From Bacteroidota bacterium (GTDB lineage: Bacteria > Bacteroidota > Bacteroidia > CAILMK01): a stretch of DNA of 21,313 nt. The position numbers were made by a program, and so were the translations under genes. Shown here piece by piece: positions 15,824 to 21,313 of the stretch. Under the pieces are notes generated by a model. That model had not been told where the DNA came from and searched no databases. It saw nothing but the letters and a program-made list of their open reading frames with translations. How positions within the stretch are numbered: position 1 is the stretch's first letter; every line of letters begins with the position of its first letter. The stretch covers positions 1 to 21,313 of the forward strand of contig JABDEJ010000039.1 in the NCBI GenBank assembly GCA_013287095.1. The letters are read 5' to 3'.

Positions 15824-16078
15824 ATGAACACAATCCTATTGATTATTTCCATTTCCTGTTTCGCGGTTCTGTTATCGGAAGCATCAGGAATAATTCAGTT
15901 GACAAAATTCTTTTTCAATATTAACAGATTGAAGCCATTAGACTGTCCCCTTTGCCTGGCCTGGTGGGTGGCCTTGATTATTTTTATTATTGAAAAGCAT
16001 TATTTGTTTGCACCATTATTCGCCGCAACAAGTTCAATGCTGGCTATTTGTATCTCGAAAATATTAAGGAAGTTATAA
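15824..16078 (+). CDS. Small membrane protein with CxxC-WW motif
   Basis: 84 residues with three hydrophobic segments: about 3-15, 48-58 (WWVALIIFII) and 63-80. Between the first and second is PLDCPLCLAWW (about 40-50), a CxxC next to paired tryptophans, as in small phage or bacterial membrane proteins related to DUF1360. It lies 29 bases after the glycosyltransferase in the same direction, so it is probably in the same operon. A role in the envelope, for example exclusion or helping the glycosyltransferase, is a guess. The sequence before it is AT-rich filler (AGAATTAAAAATTAAAC). Confidence 0.65.
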   Translation: MNTILLIISISCFAVLLSEASGIIQLTKFFFNINRLKPLDCPLCLAWWVALIIFIIEKHYLFAPLFAATSSMLAICISKILRKL

Positions 16079-16181
16079 ACAGTCTTGCGGAAGCCAAATC
16101 ACAAATCACAAATATCGTTTATCTTATAGGTCAAACACGCATATTTTTAAGAAAGTTCCTGCAAAAAATATACTTAAAATG

Positions 16182-16214
16182 TTGTTAATAAGCATAAAAG
16201 CTTATATATATTTG
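16182..16214 (+). promoter_or_regulatory. Promoter of the kinase-like gene
   Basis: TATATTTG at 16207-16214 matches TAnnTTTG, with TTG at 16182-16184 lying 22 bases upstream. The ATG follows 33 bases later. A separate promoter inside the prophage suggests expression independent of the lytic program. Confidence 0.55.
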
Positions 16215-16246
16215 GCTCTTTTAAATAACCTTATATAAGAACTATT

Positions 16247-17230
16247 ATGATTCCAGAAGAAAAAAAGGCCGCCGTAAACCATGCTCTGAATATGGCATTT
16301 GGAGTAAGCGAATTCGAAGAGATACAGGAAATGACAGCGGGACTTTCATCAGCCCGGATCTACCGGATTTTAATATCAGGAAAACCGTACCTGCTGCGCA
16401 TCATTATGCGAACAGACGCAATGGGAGACCCTACCATCCACTTTGCTTGTATGAAGGCTGGGGCAGATGCCGGCATCGCGCCACATGTTTGGTATGCCGG
16501 TATCGAGGACCGGATTGCGATAACAGATTTTATTGATGCCAAACCTTTTCCGATGGATGCAGCAAGGATAAAAATGCCGGATATCATAAAGCGTTTACAC
16601 GCACTACCGGCTTTTCCATTTAGATTGAATTACCTGGATTTTGTAGATAAATCTATCGTAAAATTTCAGGAAGCACAGATAATTCCTGATCACATTACCA
16701 GGGATATATTTACGGAGTATGAAAAAATCTCGGACATCTATCCTCGTACAGGCCCTGATCTGGTGTCATGTCACAATGATCTGAAACCGGAAAATGTCCT
16801 TTATGATGGAGAGCGGGTATGGCTTGTTGACTGGGAAGGGGCATTTTTGAATGACAGGTATTTAGACCTTGCTGTTGTCGCAAATTTTGTAGTGACAAAT
16901 GATGGTCAGGAAATGGATTTTCTAAAAAGATATTTTGGTAAGGAAGCAAGCGAATACCAGCTTGCCCGTTTTTTCCTGATGCAGCAGATACTTCACATGG
17001 CCTATTTCGTTTTTTTATTGACAATTTCCACTCATGGGAAATCCATTGATCCGGATTTTATGAAAGAAGATTTCAGGGAATTTCATAATCTGATGTGGGG
17101 GGGTAAAATTACGTTGGAAACAGACGAAGTCAGGCAGCGATATGCACTGGTTCACATGGAACAGCTCAGGCTTAACTTCAAACGGAAAAGATTTGAAAAA
17201 TCTCTGAAAATAGTCTCTGATCATAAATAG
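16247..17230 (+). CDS. Choline kinase / aminoglycoside phosphotransferase-fold kinase (LicA-like)
   Basis: 327 residues. The phosphotransferase core is complete: LVSCHNDLKPENVLYD (about 172-187) carries the catalytic HxDxxxxN motif with Asp178 and Asn183, and VWLVDWEGAF (191-200) supplies the metal-binding Asp195. PYLLRIIMR near residue 50 is the nucleotide-binding lobe strand. The LNDRYLDLA stretch after the DWE motif is shared with choline/ethanolamine kinases and LicA. It phosphorylates a small molecule or sugar/choline head group with ATP. It has its own promoter and sits between the prophage membrane protein and packaging genes, so it is probably cargo (a moron). The substrate cannot be read from sequence, and drug resistance should not be assumed. 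Confidence 0.82.
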   Translation: MIPEEKKAAVNHALNMAFGVSEFEEIQEMTAGLSSARIYRILISGKPYLLRIIMRTDAMGDPTIHFACMKAGADAGIAPHVWYAGIEDRIAITDFIDAKPFPMDAARIKMPDIIKRLHALPAFPFRLNYLDFVDKSIVKFQEAQIIPDHITRDIFTEYEKISDIYPRTGPDLVSCHNDLKPENVLYDGERVWLVDWEGAFLNDRYLDLAVVANFVVTNDGQEMDFLKRYFGKEASEYQLARFFLMQQILHMAYFVFLLTISTHGKSIDPDFMKEDFREFHNLMWGGKITLETDEVRQRYALVHMEQLRLNFKRKRFEKSLKIVSDHK

Positions 17231-17266
17231 TCTGCCGCAGGAAAAATTTCAAATTTCAAACATATC

Positions 17267-17641
17267 ATGTCACAAAACAATTTAGAAAAACTCCGCAAAT
17301 ACCTTCCCTTCTGGGAATATTACAAATCAAACAAATGTATTCCTCCCATAAACCTGCCTACCCTGGAAGCCCTTGCAGCTATCTACCAGGAAGAGCTCCA
17401 TCCCGCGCCTGTGCGTCTGTATTGCAGTGTATGCGTAGAAGAAATGATCACGACCTTATTCTATCAATACGAACGTGATACGCAGAAGGAATCAGACATA
17501 AAAAACCAAAAAGAAAATGACAAAACCGAAAACCAGCCCCAAACCCAAAGCGAAAAGCTCCTCCCGCCAGGTAACCAAAAGGGACAAAAAAGACGCGGAA
17601 GAAAAGTCAGGCGAAGGAAGCGGAAAACCCAATTGGGATGA
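17267..17641 (+). CDS. Prophage protein of unknown function with CxxC, upstream of packaging genes
   Basis: 124 residues. Residues 1-70 look like a compact domain (LRKYLPFWEYYKSNKCIPP, then a helix, then LYCSVCVEEMITTLFYQYE with a CxxC at about 48-51). From about 75 on it is a charged tail rich in Lys, Gln and Arg (KRRGRKVRRRKRK near the end). The last 125 bases overlap the next gene in another frame, so the tail may be a by-product of the overlap. Position just before the terminase genes suggests a packaging or DNA-binding accessory role. I do not recognise a named family. The region before the ATG is filler (AAATTTCAAATTTCAAAC). Confidence 0.6.
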   Translation: MSQNNLEKLRKYLPFWEYYKSNKCIPPINLPTLEALAAIYQEELHPAPVRLYCSVCVEEMITTLFYQYERDTQKESDIKNQKENDKTENQPQTQSEKLLPPGNQKGQKRRGRKVRRRKRKTQLG

Positions 17642-17849
17642 AGCCCTTCGCAATGTTTTTGACAAATGCATCAATACATTAAATGAAGATGTCCAGAGCC
17701 TGAACCCCAAAGACCGGCTTGCTTTTATCAAAGCCATCAGTGATCATTTTAGTCCTGAACAAAAAGCCAAAAAAGAGCCACCCGGCAGCGACATTAATGA
17801 AATAAAACTCACCATTCTACACAAGTGCACAGATGAGCCCGGCGAATAA
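17517..17849 (+). CDS. Probable small-terminase-position protein
   Basis: 110 residues. A Lys/Ser-rich N-terminal tail (about 1-35) is followed by a helical domain with WDEALRNVFDKCINTLNED and LNPKDRLAFIKAISDHF (about 40-75), then an extended C-terminus. It starts 125 bases inside the preceding gene (+1 frame relative to it) and ends 17 bases inside the large terminase gene, the position of the small terminase subunit in many phages. The basic tail could bind DNA. There is an in-frame stop at 17499, so the ATG at 17517 is the only sensible start. The assignment rests mainly on position and size. Confidence 0.6.
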   Translation: MTKPKTSPKPKAKSSSRQVTKRDKKDAEEKSGEGSGKPNWDEALRNVFDKCINTLNEDVQSLNPKDRLAFIKAISDHFSPEQKAKKEPPGSDINEIKLTILHKCTDEPGE

Positions 17850-18990
17850 AGTGATTGCGATAGAAGGGGCGGAATTGGTCTTAAAAAATGTAAAATCAAA
17901 AGATCGAATCATCGCCAACCAGGGCGGTACTTCTTCAGGAAAAACCTGGTCGGTTTTGCAGACTCTGATCATAAAAGCTTTGATAGAAAAGCTGCATATC
18001 TCTGTCTGTTCGATCAGCCTGCCACATTTGAAAAAGGGAGCCTTACTGGATTTTACCAATCTATTGACTAACTGCGAATTATTTGATGAAAAATTTTATA
18101 ACAAAACAGACAATATTTTTAAATTCGGGAGAAGCCGCGTTGAATTTTTCAGCCTCGACGATCCCGGAAAGGCACGCGGCCCAAGGAGGGATATATTGTT
18201 TGTGAACGAGTGCAACCTGGTTCCTTATGAAACCTTCAACCAATTGATGCTGCGAACCCGGAAGCAGGTTTTTATTGATTACAACCCGGTGGACGAAAAT
18301 CACTGGATATATGAAAAGATTTTAACAAGAGACGATTGTACTTTTATCAAGTCCACATACAAAGACAATCCCTTTTTGGACAAGAAAATACAACAGGAAA
18401 TAGAAAGGCTGAAAGAGACCGATGAAAATCTTTGGAAGATATATGGATTGGGTGAAAGAGGCCAACTGAAAAGCACAGTTTATGCGCCCTGGGAAATTGT
18501 AGATACGTTGCCAGAAGGCGGGGATATATTTTATGGGCTGGATTTTGGATACAATGTTCCTGCTGCCCTTGTAAAATGTTGCCTGAAAGATGGAAACCAG
18601 CTTTTTGTAGATGAAATGATTTACCAGAGTTTTCTCACCAATAGTGACCTGATCTTGCTGATGCGGGACATTTTGCCGCCACATGCCAGCATCTACGCTG
18701 ATGCTGCAGAACCGCAACGTATCGCAGAGATCAGGAAAGCGGGGTTCAATTGCCGGGCAGCAAATAAAAGTGTGAAGGATGGCATTGACAAACTGAAAAG
18801 GATGAAGGTACACATCACCCGCCGAAGCGCCAACATATTAAAGGAACGCCAGGGCTACAAATGGAAAGAAGATGCCAGCGGAAACCTGGTTGATGAACCG
18901 GTGAAGGCCAATGACCATGCGCTGGATGCAATAAGATACTCGGTACATACGCATGGGTTGAGGCCGAGTGGGAAGTATGCTATTCGATGA
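17833..18990 (+). CDS. Phage terminase large subunit
   Basis: 385 residues. The packaging motor has an N-terminal ATPase and C-terminal nuclease. Walker A is GGTSSGKT (31-38); Walker B with the catalytic Glu is ILFVNE (121-126); IDYNPVDENHW (148-158) matches the coupling region. The RNase H-like nuclease shows GLDFGY (235-240, Asp237), ADAAEP (289-294, Asp290) and NDHALDAIRY (360-369, Asp361/Asp365), the expected acidic triad. This is the best proof that the region is a tailed-phage prophage. It overlaps the preceding gene by 17 bases. Somewhat shorter than many large terminases (400-600), but both domains are complete. Confidence 0.95.
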   Translation: MSPANKVIAIEGAELVLKNVKSKDRIIANQGGTSSGKTWSVLQTLIIKALIEKLHISVCSISLPHLKKGALLDFTNLLTNCELFDEKFYNKTDNIFKFGRSRVEFFSLDDPGKARGPRRDILFVNECNLVPYETFNQLMLRTRKQVFIDYNPVDENHWIYEKILTRDDCTFIKSTYKDNPFLDKKIQQEIERLKETDENLWKIYGLGERGQLKSTVYAPWEIVDTLPEGGDIFYGLDFGYNVPAALVKCCLKDGNQLFVDEMIYQSFLTNSDLILLMRDILPPHASIYADAAEPQRIAEIRKAGFNCRAANKSVKDGIDKLKRMKVHITRRSANILKERQGYKWKEDASGNLVDEPVKANDHALDAIRYSVHTHGLRPSGKYAIR

Positions 18991-19035
18991 AAGGCATTAA
19001 AAGATTAAAAAATTTAAAGATTAAAAAAATAAACC

Positions 19036-19665
19036 ATGACCCTCCCAACCTCCTGGAAAGAAATTTCTCTCAAAACCTATTGTCTTCTCGATGGGATTAT
19101 CAAAGATAATGATCTGAATACAATTGATAAAGACATAGAAATATTGTCGCTGCTTTCAGAGAAGCCGAGAAGCGAAATATTAGCCCTGCCGTTTAATGTA
19201 AGGCATGGTTATTTGCGAAAAATCGAATTTCTGAACAACCTGAATTCCATAAAACCGCTACAGTCTGCAAAGAGTTTCAGGTTCTTTATCAAAGGCAAAA
19301 GGTTCGAGATTAAGCTAAATGCCACAGAACTAACAGGTGGACAGTATATTGACCTGATGACCTTTCTGAAAGACCCGGAAGCAACAAACCAAAATATCCA
19401 TAACATATTGGCTGTGATAGTATTGCCTCTAAAATTCGGGCTCTTTAAAAGCAAATATGATGGCGAAGCCCATGCAATACGGGCCGCATTTTTCTATGAG
19501 AATATGTCAGTTTCGATTGCGTACCCAATCCTGGTTTTTTTTTGCAATCTCTCGGAGCATTTAACACAAGCTATACAGGACTATTTGAAGACCGAGACAG
19601 TGAAGAAGATGGATATGATCAAAGTCGGGATGCAGGATATCATGAGCGCTACGGCTGGCTCATAG
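19036..19665 (+). CDS. Prophage protein, possible tail-assembly chaperone; 0-frame product
   Basis: 209 residues in the normal frame. It begins LPTSWKEISLKTYCLLDGI; the middle has FFIKGKRFEIKL and GGQYIDLMTFLKDP, then HNILAVIVLPLKFG and IRAAFFYENMSVSIAYPILVFF, ending in an amphipathic tail. A nine-T run at 19535-19543 sits near codon 168 with the heptamer T TTT TTT in the correct phase. Shifting back one base there joins the first 169 residues to an 83-residue -1 frame ending at 19793, giving a 252-residue product. This short-plus-extended layout is what tail assembly chaperone genes (lambda G/GT type) show. The name is inferred from that layout, not from sequence identity. Confidence 0.7.
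   Translation: MTLPTSWKEISLKTYCLLDGIIKDNDLNTIDKDIEILSLLSEKPRSEILALPFNVRHGYLRKIEFLNNLNSIKPLQSAKSFRFFIKGKRFEIKLNATELTGGQYIDLMTFLKDPEATNQNIHNILAVIVLPLKFGLFKSKYDGEAHAIRAAFFYENMSVSIAYPILVFFCNLSEHLTQAIQDYLKTETVKKMDMIKVGMQDIMSATAGS
19536..19542 (+). promoter_or_regulatory. Likely programmed -1 ribosomal frameshift site (slippery T run)
   Basis: Within codons GTT TTT TTT TGC (19534-19545) the heptamer T_TTT_TTT has the X_XXY_YYZ form in the reading phase of the upstream gene. After a -1 slip the next codon is TTG at 19542, leading into an open frame of 83 codons. Confidence 0.55.
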
Positions 19666-19793
19666 TCCTTGATGCACTGAGCAATGGCAATGGAAACCTT
19701 TGGGAATATTTCACTGATTTGAATGTGATTGAGTTTATGAATAGGATTTCTTTTTTAAAAATTAGGAGTCAGGGGTCAGGAATCAGGGGGTAG
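19542..19793 (+). CDS. -1 frame extension, expressed by frameshift from the preceding gene
   Basis: 83 codons overlapping the upstream gene by 124 bases. There is no ATG or usual start before its conserved-looking part; the first in-frame ATG is at 19737. The frame is closed upstream by a TGA at 19497-19499. The protein is convincing: an acidic linker (FEDRDSEEDG), then ERYGWLIVLDALSNGNGNLW and YFTDLNVIEFMNRISFLK, a pattern of helical prophage proteins that follow such genes. Translation as a fusion through the T run at 19536-19542 explains the missing start; an independent TTG start is the alternative. The last residues (KIRSQGSGIRG) are encoded by a repeated filler AGGAGTCAGGGGTCAGG. Confidence 0.6.
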   Translation: MQSLGAFNTSYTGLFEDRDSEEDGYDQSRDAGYHERYGWLIVLDALSNGNGNLWEYFTDLNVIEFMNRISFLKIRSQGSGIRG

Positions 19794-19812
19794 TAAAAAA
19801 GAAAACAAATTA

Positions 19813-20310
19813 ATGGAAAATATACAAAACACCCTCCAAGCATGGGGTGAGAAAATTGTGGATGCATTGAAAGCGGCTTTACCGCCCGGGAAAGACACCA
19901 ATGGAATGCTTGGACAAAGCATTAGTTTTACCATAAATTATGCAGGTTTCCCGATTGTGTTTGAACTTCAATTGGCTGATTATTATAAATATATTGATTC
20001 CGGTCGTGGGCCGGGCAAATTCCCGCCACCGGAAGTGATTGCCAATTGGATCAAGAACAAACAACTCAGTATTATTCAAAAATCAAGCTTGAAAAGTATA
20101 AAAAGCAGGTCCAAAACATTATCAGCTTTATCTCAACAAAGTCAGCTCAAAAGCCTGAGTTTTCTCATCGGCAGAAAGATAGCAAGAGATGGGATTCCGG
20201 CAACAAATTTTTACTCAAATACGCTCAGCCCCGGTGCTTTTCAGGAGTTGAATGACAACCTAAGCGAAGCTTTCAAACAAGATGTCCTTGCTTTGATTTT
20301 GGATCAATAA
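19813..20310 (+). CDS. Prophage virion-type protein, unknown (head-tail or minor tail candidate)
   Basis: 165 residues, no signal peptide or membrane segment. The N-terminal helix (IQNTLQAWGEKIVDALKAAL) is followed by a beta part (ISFTINYAGFPIVFELQLA) and the phrase YYKYIDSGRGPGKFPPPEVI (57-76), then WIKNK. Phrases like YxxYxDxGR-PGKFPP, followed by a helix, occur in small head-tail joining or tail-completion type proteins of Bacteroidota prophages. The C-terminus is helical. The gene is 19 bases past the -1 frame stop, so it is in the same transcription unit. Exact role not recognised. Confidence 0.6.
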   Translation: MENIQNTLQAWGEKIVDALKAALPPGKDTNGMLGQSISFTINYAGFPIVFELQLADYYKYIDSGRGPGKFPPPEVIANWIKNKQLSIIQKSSLKSIKSRSKTLSALSQQSQLKSLSFLIGRKIARDGIPATNFYSNTLSPGAFQELNDNLSEAFKQDVLALILDQ

Positions 20311-20354
20311 ATTATCATCAAACAGTAATTTTCAAATTTTCAAATAGTTTCCCC

Positions 20355-21313
20355 ATGACCATCACCCAAACCCCTCAGAAATTTAGCCCCGCTTATAACG
20401 AACTGGTTTATGTTGTGAATAGCACCAACGAAACCCAACCTAACTACAAATACATCTGTGACATATATGCGGCGGATGGTACAACACGTCTCGCCAGGAT
20501 AAAACGTATTCCCCAGCCCGATGGGTACGGATTGTTCGACCTGCACAGGATATTGGAAAACTATGTCAGTTATGATATTGATGCTTCTACGAGCGGCTTT
20601 ACATCTAATGGTAAAAGCTATTTTGGATATGTGATCAAATTCGGGGAAGAGTATGGTTCATCCTCTTCCGGGCCAACCCAATATCTTTCATTGGTAGCAG
20701 ATACAAAGAGATATATCGTGAACGCTGTTTTTGATTTTCCTGATTTTATCGGGTACAGTCAAACAGATTGGCTGATAGCGACATCAACCCCAAAAAAATT
20801 CCTGACCAATGCACCGCTTTCGCAAAGTTTAAGACCCGGAACCAATTCCTGGTTATATTTTATGACAGATACCAATATAGTATCAAAACTGGTTTTGAAG
20901 ACCTATAATAGTGGCGGCACTTTATTGTCTTCTTACAATTTATCGAATCCCGATACAGATATGTCTGTTGATGGAAACCGTTTTCTTCGTGTTCCCGCCG
21001 GACCAGCTAATGCTGGTGCTGCTTTTAGTGTTACCCTGGATGGAACTATTGGCAGTTATACCCTTCATCTTGAAGATAGTGGCAGCAATGTGATCAGTGA
21101 AATATTTACGTTTAAGATCAACACAGAAATTACGAAATACACATGGTACCGTTTGCATTTCCTGAATAAAATGGGCGGGTTCGATAGTTTTGATTTCAGG
21201 TACTTGAGCCGTTCTAAAATAAATGTTACCCGAAGCAATTATAAAAAATACACGGGGTCGGAAAGCAGCGGCGCCTGGAGCTATGCATCTGAAGAACGTG
21301 GATACAGCCAGTA
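20355..21313 (+). CDS. Tail-type prophage protein, N-terminal part (runs off the window)
   Basis: Open from the ATG at 20355 for 319 codons to the window edge. The protein begins MTITQTPQKFSPAYNELVYV and alternates beta-strand segments (YKYICDIYAADGTTRLARI, YGLFDLHRILENYVSYDI) rich in Ser, Thr, Gly and Asn. The block YRLHFLNKMGGFDSFDFRYL (about 262-281) is typical of long beta-rich tail, baseplate or fibre-associated proteins of Bacteroidota prophages. No enzyme motif is visible. It starts 44 bases after the preceding gene, in the same direction; the gap is filler (TTTCAAATTTTCAAAT). Its end and full domain plan lie outside the window. Confidence 0.7.
   Translation, partial: MTITQTPQKFSPAYNELVYVVNSTNETQPNYKYICDIYAADGTTRLARIKRIPQPDGYGLFDLHRILENYVSYDIDASTSGFTSNGKSYFGYVIKFGEEYGSSSSGPTQYLSLVADTKRYIVNAVFDFPDFIGYSQTDWLIATSTPKKFLTNAPLSQSLRPGTNSWLYFMTDTNIVSKLVLKTYNSGGTLLSSYNLSNPDTDMSVDGNRFLRVPAGPANAGAAFSVTLDGTIGSYTLHLEDSGSNVISEIFTFKINTEITKYTWYRLHFLNKMGGFDSFDFRYLSRSKINVTRSNYKKYTGSESSGAWSYASEERGYSQ

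Noticed and set aside
16247..17230. Calling the kinase-like gene an aminoglycoside resistance gene
   Set aside because: The fold is shared by choline kinases, LicA and many other kinases; nothing in the sequence identifies a drug substrate.
1..21313. tRNA or rRNA genes
   Set aside because: No cloverleaf with conserved TTCGA-type loop and no rRNA segment was recognised on reading; a covariance-model scan would be needed to exclude a divergent one.

Overview
The window looks like a chromosomal segment of a Bacteroidota bacterium, most likely of the Chitinophagales/Sphingobacteriales type. The support is: a C-terminal type IX secretion sorting domain on one exported protein; repeated TAnnTTTG -7 promoter boxes with a TTG about 20 bases upstream; weak or absent Shine-Dalgarno sequences; and the neighbouring asnS-rpoN pair. 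The assignment below phylum is inference.

Layout. (1) Bases 1-1321: the N-terminal part of a family 8 glycoside hydrolase (minus strand, cut by the window edge) and a divergent lipoprotein with a barrel-like body. (2) Bases 1322-8300: an accessory island. It carries a Fic protein with a C-terminal winged helix, preceded by an array of palindromes; a two-gene operon of DUF262 proteins, the second also ending in a DUF1524 HNH domain (GmrSD/SspE-like restriction, so a probable anti-phage system); an orphan cluster of five palindromes; and a second Fic-winged-helix gene with its own, differently worded palindromes. The DUF262 genes are visibly more AT-rich than asnS and rpoN. (3) Bases 8359-12773: asnS and rpoN, divergently transcribed from overlapping promoters, then a secreted DUF2341 protein. 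(4) Bases 12886-21313: the left part of a prophage. It contains an S24-family repressor facing left; a compact divergent control region with two TTGTAATTA-type operators; a sigma-like factor; a glycosyltransferase; a small membrane protein; a choline-kinase/aminoglycoside-phosphotransferase-fold kinase with its own promoter; two small genes in the small-terminase position that overlap out of frame; the large terminase; a gene with a likely programmed -1 frameshift; a small virion-type protein; and a long tail-type protein that runs off the window. No integrase, portal or capsid gene is seen.

How the parts work together. The DUF262 pair is the best candidate for a little-described defence module: two paralogous NTPase-like subunits, only one with a nuclease domain, flanked by two Fic proteins that are each predicted to be autoinhibited and, by inference, autoregulated through palindromes. 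In the prophage, the repressor operators sit exactly on the -33 element of the rightward promoter and in the spacer of the leftward promoter, which explains a simple lysogeny switch. The most concrete mechanistic prediction is the -1 frameshift at a nine-T run after the large terminase, which would make a 209-residue and a 252-residue product from one start.
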